Positions 1-4,788 of a stretch of 5,240 nt of DNA are shown here, in pieces; within the stretch, counting starts at the first letter, position 1; the number at the start of each line of letters is the position of its first letter. The notes beneath the pieces were generated by a model. It made no database searches and had not been told where the DNA came from. It saw only the letters and a list, made by a program, of their open reading frames with translations. Origin of the DNA: Spirochaetaceae bacterium (lineage in GTDB: Bacteria; Spirochaetota; Spirochaetia; DSM-27196; SKKC01); assembly GCA_003552745.1 (NCBI GenBank), contig PUOG01000349.1, forward strand, positions 1-5,240, written 5' to 3'. Made by a program: the position numbers and the translations under genes.

Positions 1-1
1 A

Positions 2-103
2 CGCGGGAACATGGCCCGAGCCGCCCGGTTGCTCGGCATAACCGAACGCATCATGGGCCTCCGTGTGCAGAAGCACGACATTGATCCGAGAAACTTCCGA
101 TAG
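2..103 (+). CDS. C-terminal end of a NifA/NtrC-type sigma54 activator (partial)
   Basis: Only the last 33 codons are in the window; the gene starts upstream, and the frame reading from base 2 ends at TAG 101-103. The visible residues include AARLLGITER and RVQKHDIDPRNF. This matches the Fis-type helix-turn-helix that ends sigma54 enhancer-binding proteins. The pattern N-x-x-x-A-A-R-L-L-G-[ILM]-T-x-R followed by R-[VI]-Q/K-K-x-x-I is closer to NifA (AARLLGMTPRQ..YRI) than to NtrC. Such proteins bind upstream activator sites as dimers and use an AAA+ ATPase domain to open promoters held by sigma54 RNA polymerase. The next gene downstream on the same strand is amtB, which has a sigma54 promoter, so this regulator is a natural candidate to control it. 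The AAA+ and sensor domains are not visible, so the NifA versus NtrC assignment rests on the HTH alone. Confidence 0.8.
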   Translation, partial: RGNMARAARLLGITERIMGLRVQKHDIDPRNFR

Positions 104-230
104 GCGTCCAACAACGAGTGCCCTGTGCCCCTTCCCTCCGCTCAGTTCAGCATACTTCCCCCGCGGAGATTCGCGCGGCGTCACCTCAGGACAACACTCC
201 GACGTAGCTTCAGCTCACTATTACTACCAC

Positions 231-250
231 AATGTAGGTTGTGATACATT
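231..250 (+). promoter_or_regulatory. Candidate NifA-type upstream activator site (TGT-N10-ACA)
   Basis: The dyad AATGTA-N8-TACATT (231-236 and 245-250) contains the exact NifA UAS pattern TGT-N10-ACA at 233-248. It lies about 210 bases upstream of the predicted sigma54 start site, within the range that enhancer-binding proteins can reach by DNA looping. The gene immediately upstream encodes a NifA-like HTH. The bare TGT-N10-ACA pattern would occur by chance in a region this size about once in ten tries. The two extra dyad base pairs beyond the core and the context raise its credibility. Confidence 0.5.
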
Positions 251-262
251 TCCATACATTTC
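244..262 (+). repeat. Direct repeat of ATACATTTC with 10-bp period
   Basis: ATACATTTC occurs at 244-252 and again at 254-262, so the copies lie one DNA helical turn apart on the same face. The first copy shares its TACATT with the right half of the TGT-N10-ACA dyad. This could be a secondary half-site that helps a regulator bind cooperatively, or simple low-complexity AT-rich DNA. Confidence 0.45.
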
Positions 263-384
263 TGTAGCCTATTAGCTAACTCTCACGAACTTCGTACAGC
301 TCGAACTCCCCCGATCCTTTCCATCTTTCCGGTGGCGTTGGGATCACTCAACTCTTTATGGCAAATGGAGCTACACCCCTCTCG

Positions 385-400
385 TCTCTGTATACAGAGA
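385..400. promoter_or_regulatory. Perfect 16-bp palindrome, probable operator
   Basis: TCTCTGTATACAGAGA is a perfect 8+8 inverted repeat with no spacer. Its centre lies about 60 bases upstream of the predicted amtB start site and about 25 bases upstream of the -24 element. It is not an NtrC or NifA consensus site. The position would suit a second regulator acting on amtB-glnK, either as a repressor or as a modulator of looping between activator and polymerase. The regulator that would bind it is not identifiable from the sequence. Confidence 0.55.
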
Positions 401-424
401 TGATCAACTCCTCGAAACACAGAG

Positions 425-441
425 TTGGCACGCTTTCTGCA
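425..441 (+). promoter_or_regulatory. Sigma54 (-24/-12) promoter of amtB-glnK
   Basis: TTGGCACG-CTTT-CTGCA matches the RpoN consensus TTGGCACG-N4-TTGCA at every position except T to C in the first T of TTGC. The invariant GG (427-428) and GC (439-440) are exactly 10 bases apart, as the sigma54 family requires. Transcription should start near 452, giving a short leader of about 27 bases that includes the amtB Shine-Dalgarno. Nitrogen-limitation control of amtB-glnK through sigma54 is well established in other bacteria. No better sigma70 promoter was seen in the region. Confidence 0.88.
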
Positions 442-463
442 ATAACAACGGCCAGAAACTCAC

Positions 464-470
464 GAGGAGG
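464..470 (+). promoter_or_regulatory. Ribosome binding site of amtB
   Basis: GAGGAGG lies 8 bases before the ATG at 479, a near-ideal Shine-Dalgarno. It fixes the amtB start and so the presence of the signal peptide. Confidence 0.85.
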
Positions 471-478
471 AAGATTCT

Positions 479-1795
479 ATGAATAAACGCGCATTCGCGC
501 TGTTTATGGGTGTCGGACTGCTGTTCGGCGGAGGAGCTGTATTCGCGCAGTTCAGCGCCGAGGTCGCTCCGGACCAGGCGACCGTGGAGCTGTTCCGCGA
601 TTCGCTCGACATAATCTGGCTCGCACTCGGCGCTGCGCTGGTGCTGTTCATGCAGGCGGGATTCGCCATGGTGGAAACCGGTCTGACCAGGGCAAAGAAC
701 GCCGGCAATATCATCATGAAGAATCTGATGGACGCAGCGGCCGGGCTGATTATGTACTTCTGCATCGGTTGGGGGATCATGTACGGAGCGTCGGTCGGAG
801 GTCTCTTCGGCTCGGACGGCTTTTTCCTCTCGTATCCCGGTGTCGACGCGATGCATGAGGTATACATCGACTGGATGTTCCAGGCGGTGTTCGCCGCGAC
901 AGCCGCCACGATCGTCAGTGGTGCTATGGCCGAGCGCACACAGTTCCGAGGGTATCTCGTCTACTCGATCGTTATTACCGCCATCATCTACCCGATTGTC
1001 GGTCACTGGACATGGGGCGGTGGATGGCTCGACGAGCTCGGCTTTGCCGATTTCGCCGGTTCGACGATCGTCCATTCAACCGGCGGATGGGCCGCCCTTG
1101 CCGGTGCACTCGTTCTCGGGGCGCGGAAAGGGAAGTACGTGAAGTCCAACGGGAGAACCACCGTTAAGGCACTCCCCGGTCACAACATACCGATCGCCGC
1201 ATTGGGAGTGTTCGTGCTCTGGTTCGGCTGGTTCGGTTTCAACGGCGGCAGCACGCTGAGCGGCGTCGATGCCGACATAGCGGTCGTCTTCGTGACTACC
1301 GCCCTTGCGGCGGCAGGCGGCGCGGTAGGCGCGATGGTCCTGAGCTGGGTGCTGTTCGGGAAGCCGGATGTCTCCATGTCGCTCAACGGGGTCCTCGCGG
1401 GACTCGTGGGGATTACCGCCGGGCCGGACGTCATCGCACCGGGCTGGTCGATTGTCGTGGGAATCATCGCCGGACTCCTTGTCGTGGTCAGCGTCGAGGT
1501 GCTCGACAAGAAGTTCCACATCGACGATCCGGTCGGCGCGATAAGCGTTCACGGTGTGTGCGGCGCATGGGGCACACTCGCCGTAGGAATCTTCGGCGGT
1601 GGCGCACTGTTCGTTCAGTTCGTCGGTGTCATTGCGGTATTCGCCTGGACGATGGTCACCGCGCTTGTTCTCTTCGGTATCCTGAAAGCGGCGAAAATGC
1701 TTCGGGTGACCGAGAGCGAGGAGCTGCAGGGACTCGATATCAGCGAGCACGGAATGGAGTCGTACGGCGGCTTCCAGATCTTCAGCAATATGTAG
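479..1795 (+). CDS. amtB: Ammonium channel/transporter of the Amt family
   Basis: This 438-residue inner-membrane channel takes up ammonium under nitrogen limitation. An N-terminal signal peptide (residues 1-23, basic MNKR, hydrophobic core, likely cleavage after VFA) is as in E. coli AmtB. About 11 transmembrane helices follow. Family hallmarks are visible: FAMVETGLTRAKN (62-74), F138 in FQAVFA (outer Phe gate), W179 in WGGG, D191 in DFAG, the first pore histidine H199 in VHSTGG, GWFGFNGGS (250-258; inner Phe gate F254, S258), and the second pore histidine H358 in VHGVCGAWG. The C-terminal tail ends with GLDISEHG, the usual cytoplasmic segment that contacts PII. Length and all key residues look intact. 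It is followed after 18 bases by the PII gene glnK, the classic pairing in which GlnK blocks AmtB when nitrogen is plentiful. It is expected to be driven by the sigma54 promoter just upstream. Confidence 0.97.
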   Translation: MNKRAFALFMGVGLLFGGGAVFAQFSAEVAPDQATVELFRDSLDIIWLALGAALVLFMQAGFAMVETGLTRAKNAGNIIMKNLMDAAAGLIMYFCIGWGIMYGASVGGLFGSDGFFLSYPGVDAMHEVYIDWMFQAVFAATAATIVSGAMAERTQFRGYLVYSIVITAIIYPIVGHWTWGGGWLDELGFADFAGSTIVHSTGGWAALAGALVLGARKGKYVKSNGRTTVKALPGHNIPIAALGVFVLWFGWFGFNGGSTLSGVDADIAVVFVTTALAAAGGAVGAMVLSWVLFGKPDVSMSLNGVLAGLVGITAGPDVIAPGWSIVVGIIAGLLVVVSVEVLDKKFHIDDPVGAISVHGVCGAWGTLAVGIFGGGALFVQFVGVIAVFAWTMVTALVLFGILKAAKMLRVTESEELQGLDISEHGMESYGGFQIFSNM

Positions 1796-1813
1796 GAGTG
1801 GAGGCACTGATCT

Positions 1814-2155
1814 ATGAAACTGATTACGGCGTATATCCAGCCGCACAGACTCACGAGCGTTAAGGAAGAGCTGTACAAGGCGGATGTCTTCCGCATGTCG
1901 GTCACGAACGCACTCGGGTGCGGCAGACAGAAGGGCTATACCGAGAGCTACCGAGGCGTGGTCACCGAGGTGAACCTGCTCAAGAAAACGCGCATCGATA
2001 TCGGAGTAAACGACGAGTTCGTCGATCGGACCGTCGAAGCGATAATACGAGGCGCGAGAACCGGAGAAATCGGCGACGGCAAGATATTCATCACCCCGCT
2101 CGAAGAATGCATCCGCATCCGCAGTGGTGAGCGGGGCGCGGAGGCGATCGGATAG
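1814..2155 (+). CDS. glnK: Nitrogen regulatory protein PII (GlnK type), Thr at position 51
   Basis: This 113-residue PII signal protein is a trimer that reads ATP/ADP and 2-oxoglutarate and, next to amtB, most likely gates the ammonium channel. It aligns to E. coli GlnB/GlnK without gaps. Visible are the T-loop start GCGRQKGYTESYRG (35-48), K58, the B-loop TGEIGDGKIF (83-92) with K90, and the C-terminal RIRSGE (101-106) with the nucleotide-binding arginines. R38 and Q39 are conserved. The residue aligned with Tyr51, the uridylylation target in proteobacteria, is Thr (RGVVTEV, 47-53), so GlnD-type uridylylation at that site should not occur. The start is supported by GGAGG at 1800-1804, 9 bases before the ATG. 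It is cotranscribed with amtB. The symbol is based on the amtB linkage; glnB is an alternative name. Confidence 0.95.
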   Translation: MKLITAYIQPHRLTSVKEELYKADVFRMSVTNALGCGRQKGYTESYRGVVTEVNLLKKTRIDIGVNDEFVDRTVEAIIRGARTGEIGDGKIFITPLEECIRIRSGERGAEAIG

Positions 2156-2194
2156 GCGCAGCGGCCTGACCGGCCTTTGATCGCGTTATATCCG

Positions 2195-2214
2195 GAGGGG
2201 GTCTCACACCCCTC
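2195..2214 (+). terminator. Weak hairpin after glnK
   Basis: GAGGGG (2195-2200) can pair with CCCCTC (2209-2214) around an 8-base loop. It stands 40 bases after the glnK stop and just before the larger stem. There is no U tract, so it may only help RNA folding or 3'-end protection. Confidence 0.3.
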
Positions 2215-2222
2215 GACGAACC

Positions 2223-2250
2223 CTGCCCGGCGTGGCAACACGCCGGGCAG
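2223..2250. terminator. Perfect 12-bp GC-rich stem with GCAA tetraloop
   Basis: CTGCCCGGCGTG (2223-2234) pairs perfectly with CACGCCGGGCAG (2239-2250) around a GCAA loop (GNRA class on the plus strand). It stands between two convergent operons, 67 bases after glnK and 68 bases after the end of the minus-strand gene. Neither side carries a T run. It is therefore either a U-less terminator used in both directions or a 3'-end stabiliser downstream of a Rho-dependent stop. Confidence 0.6.
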
Positions 2251-2317
2251 AAGCCGGACCGACAGCGCCATCGCTATCGTACTGTACGGTCGCTGCCTTG
2301 AGGCAGATCTCCTGCCG

Positions 2318-3481
2318 TCATACCGCTATCAGGAGCGCCGCGCCCAATGAGCAGGCGGCAGTCACTATCCATGCCGGCGTACACCAGCGGCGGATCCGAT
2401 TCGCCGCGTATGCCTCGAACGGGAACACCGGTAAGACTCCATCTACCAGAAGGAAAGAAACAGCAACCCTCCGCGTCCATACGAGCCACGGTAGAGCTTC
2501 GACCGGCGGAGCCCCGAGCTCCATGATAACCGCAGCTGTGGCACCGAGGGCCGCCGAGGCGATGAGTCCCGCGATCGAGATCACCCCGAGCACATGCGCA
2601 ACGTTTTGAAACGACCAGTCGCGCTCACGAGGGTATAACGATCCCGGAATCGGCATGAGCACTCCGAACGCCACGGACACCACCGCAGCGAGCACGAAAC
2701 CGCTCTCCCACATGCGATAGCGAAGACGCACTCCGGCGATTCTCGCAACTGTCCAGCTTACGATCGTCCGCATAAGCAGGAACAGCGTAACCGTACCGGT
2801 GAGGCGGTACACGATGATCGGGTCGAAGTATTGGATGTTCGTTGTGCGGAGGATCATGAGAGCGGCGATCGGAAGATGGAGTATCGCGCTGCTCAGCAGC
2901 TGCAGTCGAGGGCGAGGCGGCTGACGCTGCGCAGGACGGCGCCAAAGACAATAACCGACGTCGAAAAGATGCTTCGCGTGAACAATGACCGAAAGGGCGC
3001 CGATTCCGTAGGTCGTGAACAGCGCTCCGGCACTCAGCTCATCGAAACCTCGCGCGGAGAATCGGCGACTCGAGTCGGTGTTATCGCCGGAGATGTTTGC
3101 GAAAATCTCTTCACATCCGTTCGCTTCCAGCAGCTCGAGCGCTGCATCGAGCAACTCGCCGCCTATGCCGCGACCCTGCGCTTCCGGATCGACGAATATC
3201 CAGGCTACGAGCCCGCCACGCCTCCCGCTCGGCAGACGGAACATCTTCACGACCACACCACCGCGGATCGCCCCCTCGTCGAACACCAGTGCGTGTGAAC
3301 CGAACGTGAATGAGGAACGCACCAAAGCCGGGAACGCGCGGCGAACAACAGCACGCACGGCCGGCCGATCGTCGTCGTTCATCGGACGTATGTATCGCTC
3401 GCCGCTTTCGCGCCGCCGGTCTGCTGCCACGCTGTGCACTGTAGTAGGAAAAATGCTCGAACACAATTGCGCCGACTTCAA
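2318..3481 (-). CDS. GNAT acetyltransferase fused to a degenerate site-2-protease-like membrane domain
   Basis: This 387-residue protein has two parts. Residues about 30-160 form a GNAT fold: YIRPMNDDDRPAV as strand 1 and helix 1, then WIFVDPEAQGRGIGGELL with the acetyl-CoA loop Q102-G-R-G-I-G107, then ANISGDNTDSSRRF and RGF. The substrate is unknown. Residues about 195-387 hold some six membrane helices. Their order and spacing (RTIVSW at 238-243, then RYRMW, a PG turn at 279-280, LGVISIAG at 298-305, LPVFPFEAY at 350-358, RRW) recall the M50-like proteases that read HELAHK, FRLW, APG, ISxAGP and PxxPLDG. The HExxH zinc site is RTIVS here, so the domain is probably not a protease. The TTG start overlaps the lrgB stop (TTGA) with no clear Shine-Dalgarno; GTG at 3439 or 3430 or ATG at 3382 are alternatives. 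It is the third gene of the lrgAB operon. Confidence 0.75.
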   Translation of the reverse strand: MKSAQLCSSIFPTTVHSVAADRRRESGERYIRPMNDDDRPAVRAVVRRAFPALVRSSFTFGSHALVFDEGAIRGGVVVKMFRLPSGRRGGLVAWIFVDPEAQGRGIGGELLDAALELLEANGCEEIFANISGDNTDSSRRFSARGFDELSAGALFTTYGIGALSVIVHAKHLFDVGYCLWRRPAQRQPPRPRLQLLSSAILHLPIAALMILRTTNIQYFDPIIVYRLTGTVTLFLLMRTIVSWTVARIAGVRLRYRMWESGFVLAAVVSVAFGVLMPIPGSLYPRERDWSFQNVAHVLGVISIAGLIASAALGATAAVIMELGAPPVEALPWLVWTRRVAVSFLLVDGVLPVFPFEAYAANRIRRWCTPAWIVTAACSLGAALLIAV

Positions 3482-4185
3482 ACGGGCCAGAATGCAAAGA
3501 GCAAAGCGAGTATCGGCGGAGTCAGAACGCTCGTGGCGATCCCATTAAGGCAGATAGCGAGACTACCGGCGGCCCCCTCGGTTCGTCCGTTTTCGAGTGC
3601 GCGCGCGGTTCCGATCCCGTGTGCCGCAGCACCGAGGGCGAATCCGAATGCCACTCGATCGCGTACGCCTATGATCCGGAGAACGATCGGACCGACAACC
3701 GCCCCGAATATCCCGGTCATTACTACAAAGGCGGCGGTCAAAGACGGTTCTCCCCCACCCCGCTCTGCCACCGACATGGCGATCGGAGTCGTAACGCTCT
3801 TGGGAGCCAGGCTCACTATGATGCTTTCACCGGCACCGACCAGCAGAAGCGGTAACACCGCCGACACTACACCGACGGCGCTTCCGGCAACGATCGTGAC
3901 CACGAGAGCCGGCGCCTGGCGCCGCAGCTCCCGGATCCGCTCGGCGAGAGGTACACCGAGCGCAACTACCGACGGCCCGAGGAAGAAGCTGATGATCCGC
4001 CCTCCCTCGTTATACGTCTCATACCGTACGTCAAGGAGCGTTAGCACCGCGATCAGTGCGGCGATCGTCAGGAGCACCGGATGCAACAGAGGAGTGCCGG
4101 CAGCCCGATAGATACGCATCGCCCCCATATAAAAGAGCAGCGAAAGCGTTACCCAGACAACAGGTGAGGTGAGGAACTCATTCAT
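3478..4185 (-). CDS. lrgB: LrgB/CidB (YohK) family integral membrane protein
   Basis: This 235-residue inner-membrane protein has about seven to eight hydrophobic helices. The family signatures are clear: FFLGPSVVALGVPL (67-80), SLAPKSVTTPIAM (125-137) and GFALGAAAHGIGTARALE (181-198), and the length is normal. With LrgA it forms the holin/antiholin-like pair linked to murein hydrolase control in Staphylococcus. Bacillus and Streptococcus relatives (PftAB, LrgAB) are linked to pyruvate uptake, and the plant homologue PLGG1 moves glycolate and glycerate. Small-organic-acid transport is therefore a likely role, but no substrate can be read here. The ATG start overlaps the lrgA stop by 4 bases (ATGA) and is preceded by GAGGAG 8 bases upstream (4194-4199). 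Its stop in turn overlaps the start of the GNAT fusion gene. Confidence 0.95.
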   Translation of the reverse strand: MNEFLTSPVVWVTLSLLFYMGAMRIYRAAGTPLLHPVLLTIAALIAVLTLLDVRYETYNEGGRIISFFLGPSVVALGVPLAERIRELRRQAPALVVTIVAGSAVGVVSAVLPLLLVGAGESIIVSLAPKSVTTPIAMSVAERGGGEPSLTAAFVVMTGIFGAVVGPIVLRIIGVRDRVAFGFALGAAAHGIGTARALENGRTEGAAGSLAICLNGIATSVLTPPILALLFAFWPV

Positions 4186-4622
4186 CCCGTCTGCTCCTCT
4201 CCGTCATGCTTTCCGTCGTCGCGGCCGAGTCTCTGCTGCAGGACTCCGACAAAGACGAGAACGATAAGCGTGCTTGCGACGATCGCCCCCGCGATGACGG
4301 CCCAGCTATCGGCGATCGTTGATGCGTGAACCATTATTCCAACCCCGGGAGGGACGAACAGGAAGGCGAGGTTATCGAGCAGCAGATCGCTCGCACGCTT
4401 CACCGCAGCGACGGTGAGCCGACCCGAGAGCAGCGCACCGGTGAGAAGAACCATACCTATGACATTTCCGGGAAGTGGGACAAGAATCGCGGCGAGTAGT
4501 TCGCCTATCGCGAGAAACACCAGAAGGATTGCGAGGCCACCGAACATGTTATCGTGGCGGAAACTATGCGAGAGAAACGCACCCCGGTCAAGTCGCCTTG
4601 ACCGCCCCGACACCTCCATCAT
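4182..4622 (-). CDS. lrgA: LrgA/CidA family holin-like membrane protein
   Basis: This small membrane protein with four hydrophobic helices is the partner of LrgB. Family motifs seen are LAIGELL (37-43), LPGNVIGM (50-57), DNLAFLFVPPGVGIM (83-97) and a last helix around 107-128 followed by a hydrophilic, charged tail. The longest frame gives 146 residues with a basic 25-residue N-terminal extension (SGRSRRLDRG). This start (ATGATG at 4617-4622) has GGAAG 3-6 bases upstream, which favours it. The more usual family start is Met26 (4545-4547, MFGGLAILL), but no Shine-Dalgarno precedes it. It is the first gene of the minus-strand operon. LrgA and LrgB proteins in other bacteria respond to carbon overflow and cell-energy state; no regulator gene is visible here. 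Confidence 0.92.
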   Translation of the reverse strand: MMEVSGRSRRLDRGAFLSHSFRHDNMFGGLAILLVFLAIGELLAAILVPLPGNVIGMVLLTGALLSGRLTVAAVKRASDLLLDNLAFLFVPPGVGIMVHASTIADSWAVIAGAIVASTLIVLVFVGVLQQRLGRDDGKHDGEEQTG

Positions 4623-4700
4623 AATCTTCCGCTCGATTCGGCCTGCGGCCGAGATTTAACATCTTGTCGGTCCGTTGATACACTTAGAGGTTATCGTTGT

Positions 4701-4743
4701 GAGTGCTGCGGCACTCCTTTAGATTCGCACGCCGGCAACGGCG
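4701..4743 (+). promoter_or_regulatory. Two-hairpin leader upstream of the carboxylase gene
   Basis: Hairpin 1 is GAGTGC-TGCG-GCACTC (4701-4716), a 6-bp stem with a UNCG-class tetraloop closed by C-G, followed by CTTT. Hairpin 2 is CGCCG-GCAA-CGGCG (4730-4743), a 5-bp stem with a GNRA tetraloop. Both are very stable loop types for their size and sit 45-90 bases before the GTG start. An ACTCC segment at the end of hairpin 1 is complementary to GGAG of the Shine-Dalgarno, so alternative folding is conceivable. Hairpin 1 might equally be a weak terminator or attenuator. Confidence 0.4.
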
Positions 4744-4778
4744 AGAACGGCGAAATCCTTAAGAGGCCGCAGCAGCCT

Positions 4779-4783
4779 GGAGG
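4779..4783 (+). promoter_or_regulatory. Ribosome binding site selecting the GTG start at 4789
   Basis: GGAGG lies 5 bases before GTG 4789. Two ATG codons just upstream (4784 and 4787) are in another frame and run directly into TGA at 4790, so they cannot start this gene. The GTG is the only workable start near this site. Confidence 0.8.
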
Positions 4784-4788
4784 ATGAT

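Larger units (their letters stand above)
104..478 (+). promoter_or_regulatory. Regulatory intergenic region upstream of amtB
   Basis: These 375 bases between the activator gene and amtB hold no convincing gene. A 70-codon open frame at 63-275 overlaps the activator end in another frame, is rich in Ser, Arg and Pro, and has no ribosome binding site. The region is locally more AT-rich (about 200-300) than the flanking genes. It carries a TGT-N10-ACA dyad (231-250), direct repeats (244-262), a 16-bp palindrome (385-400), a -24/-12 promoter (425-441) and the amtB Shine-Dalgarno (464-470). A weak GC hairpin at 161-178 (CCGCG...CGCGG, 8-base loop) follows the activator gene but has no U tract. The layout is that of an enhancer-dependent promoter with distal activator sites. 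Confidence 0.7.
2156..2317. other. Convergent intergenic region with several hairpins
   Basis: No gene is seen in the 162 bases between the ends of glnK and the minus-strand GNAT fusion gene. Besides the strong hairpin at 2223-2250 and the weaker one at 2195-2214, there is a small GGCC...GGCC stem (2163-2175, followed by TTT). Near the end of the minus-strand gene three mutually exclusive arms occur: CTGCC (2293), GGCAG (2302) and CTGCC (2312). This is a plausible transcription-collision and termination zone for both operons. Confidence 0.6.
4623..4788. promoter_or_regulatory. Divergent intergenic region between lrgA and the carboxylase gene
   Basis: These 166 bases separate two divergently transcribed units and must hold both promoters, yet no convincing -35/-10 pair stands out. 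On the minus strand a TTAAAT (about 4652-4657) could be a -10 for lrgA but has only a poor -35. On the plus strand TTGTCG (4664-4669) and TTGATA (4675-4680) are possible -35 boxes without good partners. The plus-strand half carries two tetraloop hairpins (4701-4743) and the carboxylase Shine-Dalgarno. Confidence 0.5.

Noticed and set aside
161..178. CCGCG...CGCGG hairpin as terminator of the activator gene
   Set aside because: A five-base stem with an 8-base loop and no U tract is too weak to annotate on its own.
63..275. 70-codon plus-strand open frame after the activator gene
   Set aside because: It overlaps the activator end in another frame, has no ribosome site and low-complexity Ser/Arg/Pro composition, and covers the likely UAS. 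It is regulatory DNA, not a gene.
338..360. Sigma70-like TTGGGA/TTTATG pair upstream of amtB
   Set aside because: The spacing is only 11 bases, far from the 16-18 needed.
404..1075. 223-codon minus-strand frame opposite amtB
   Set aside because: It is a mirror of the GC-rich amtB codons: rich in Arg, His, Asp and Glu without any fold signature, and it runs through the sigma54 promoter.
1796..1813. Possible separate promoter or terminator between amtB and glnK
   Set aside because: The 18-base gap holds only the glnK ribosome site, so the genes are best read as one transcript.
1076..1846. 256-codon minus-strand frame opposite amtB
   Set aside because: It is a shadow of the amtB frame with highly charged random composition and no domain. 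It also covers the amtB-glnK junction and its ribosome site.
3015..3548. 177-codon plus-strand frame opposite the GNAT domain
   Set aside because: It is antisense to the GNAT motif region, Ser/Arg-rich, without a ribosome site. The minus-strand reading explains the sequence.
3434..4111. 225-codon plus-strand frame opposite lrgB
   Set aside because: It is antisense to an unmistakable LrgB protein and rich in Arg, Thr, Pro and Ala with no recognisable motif.
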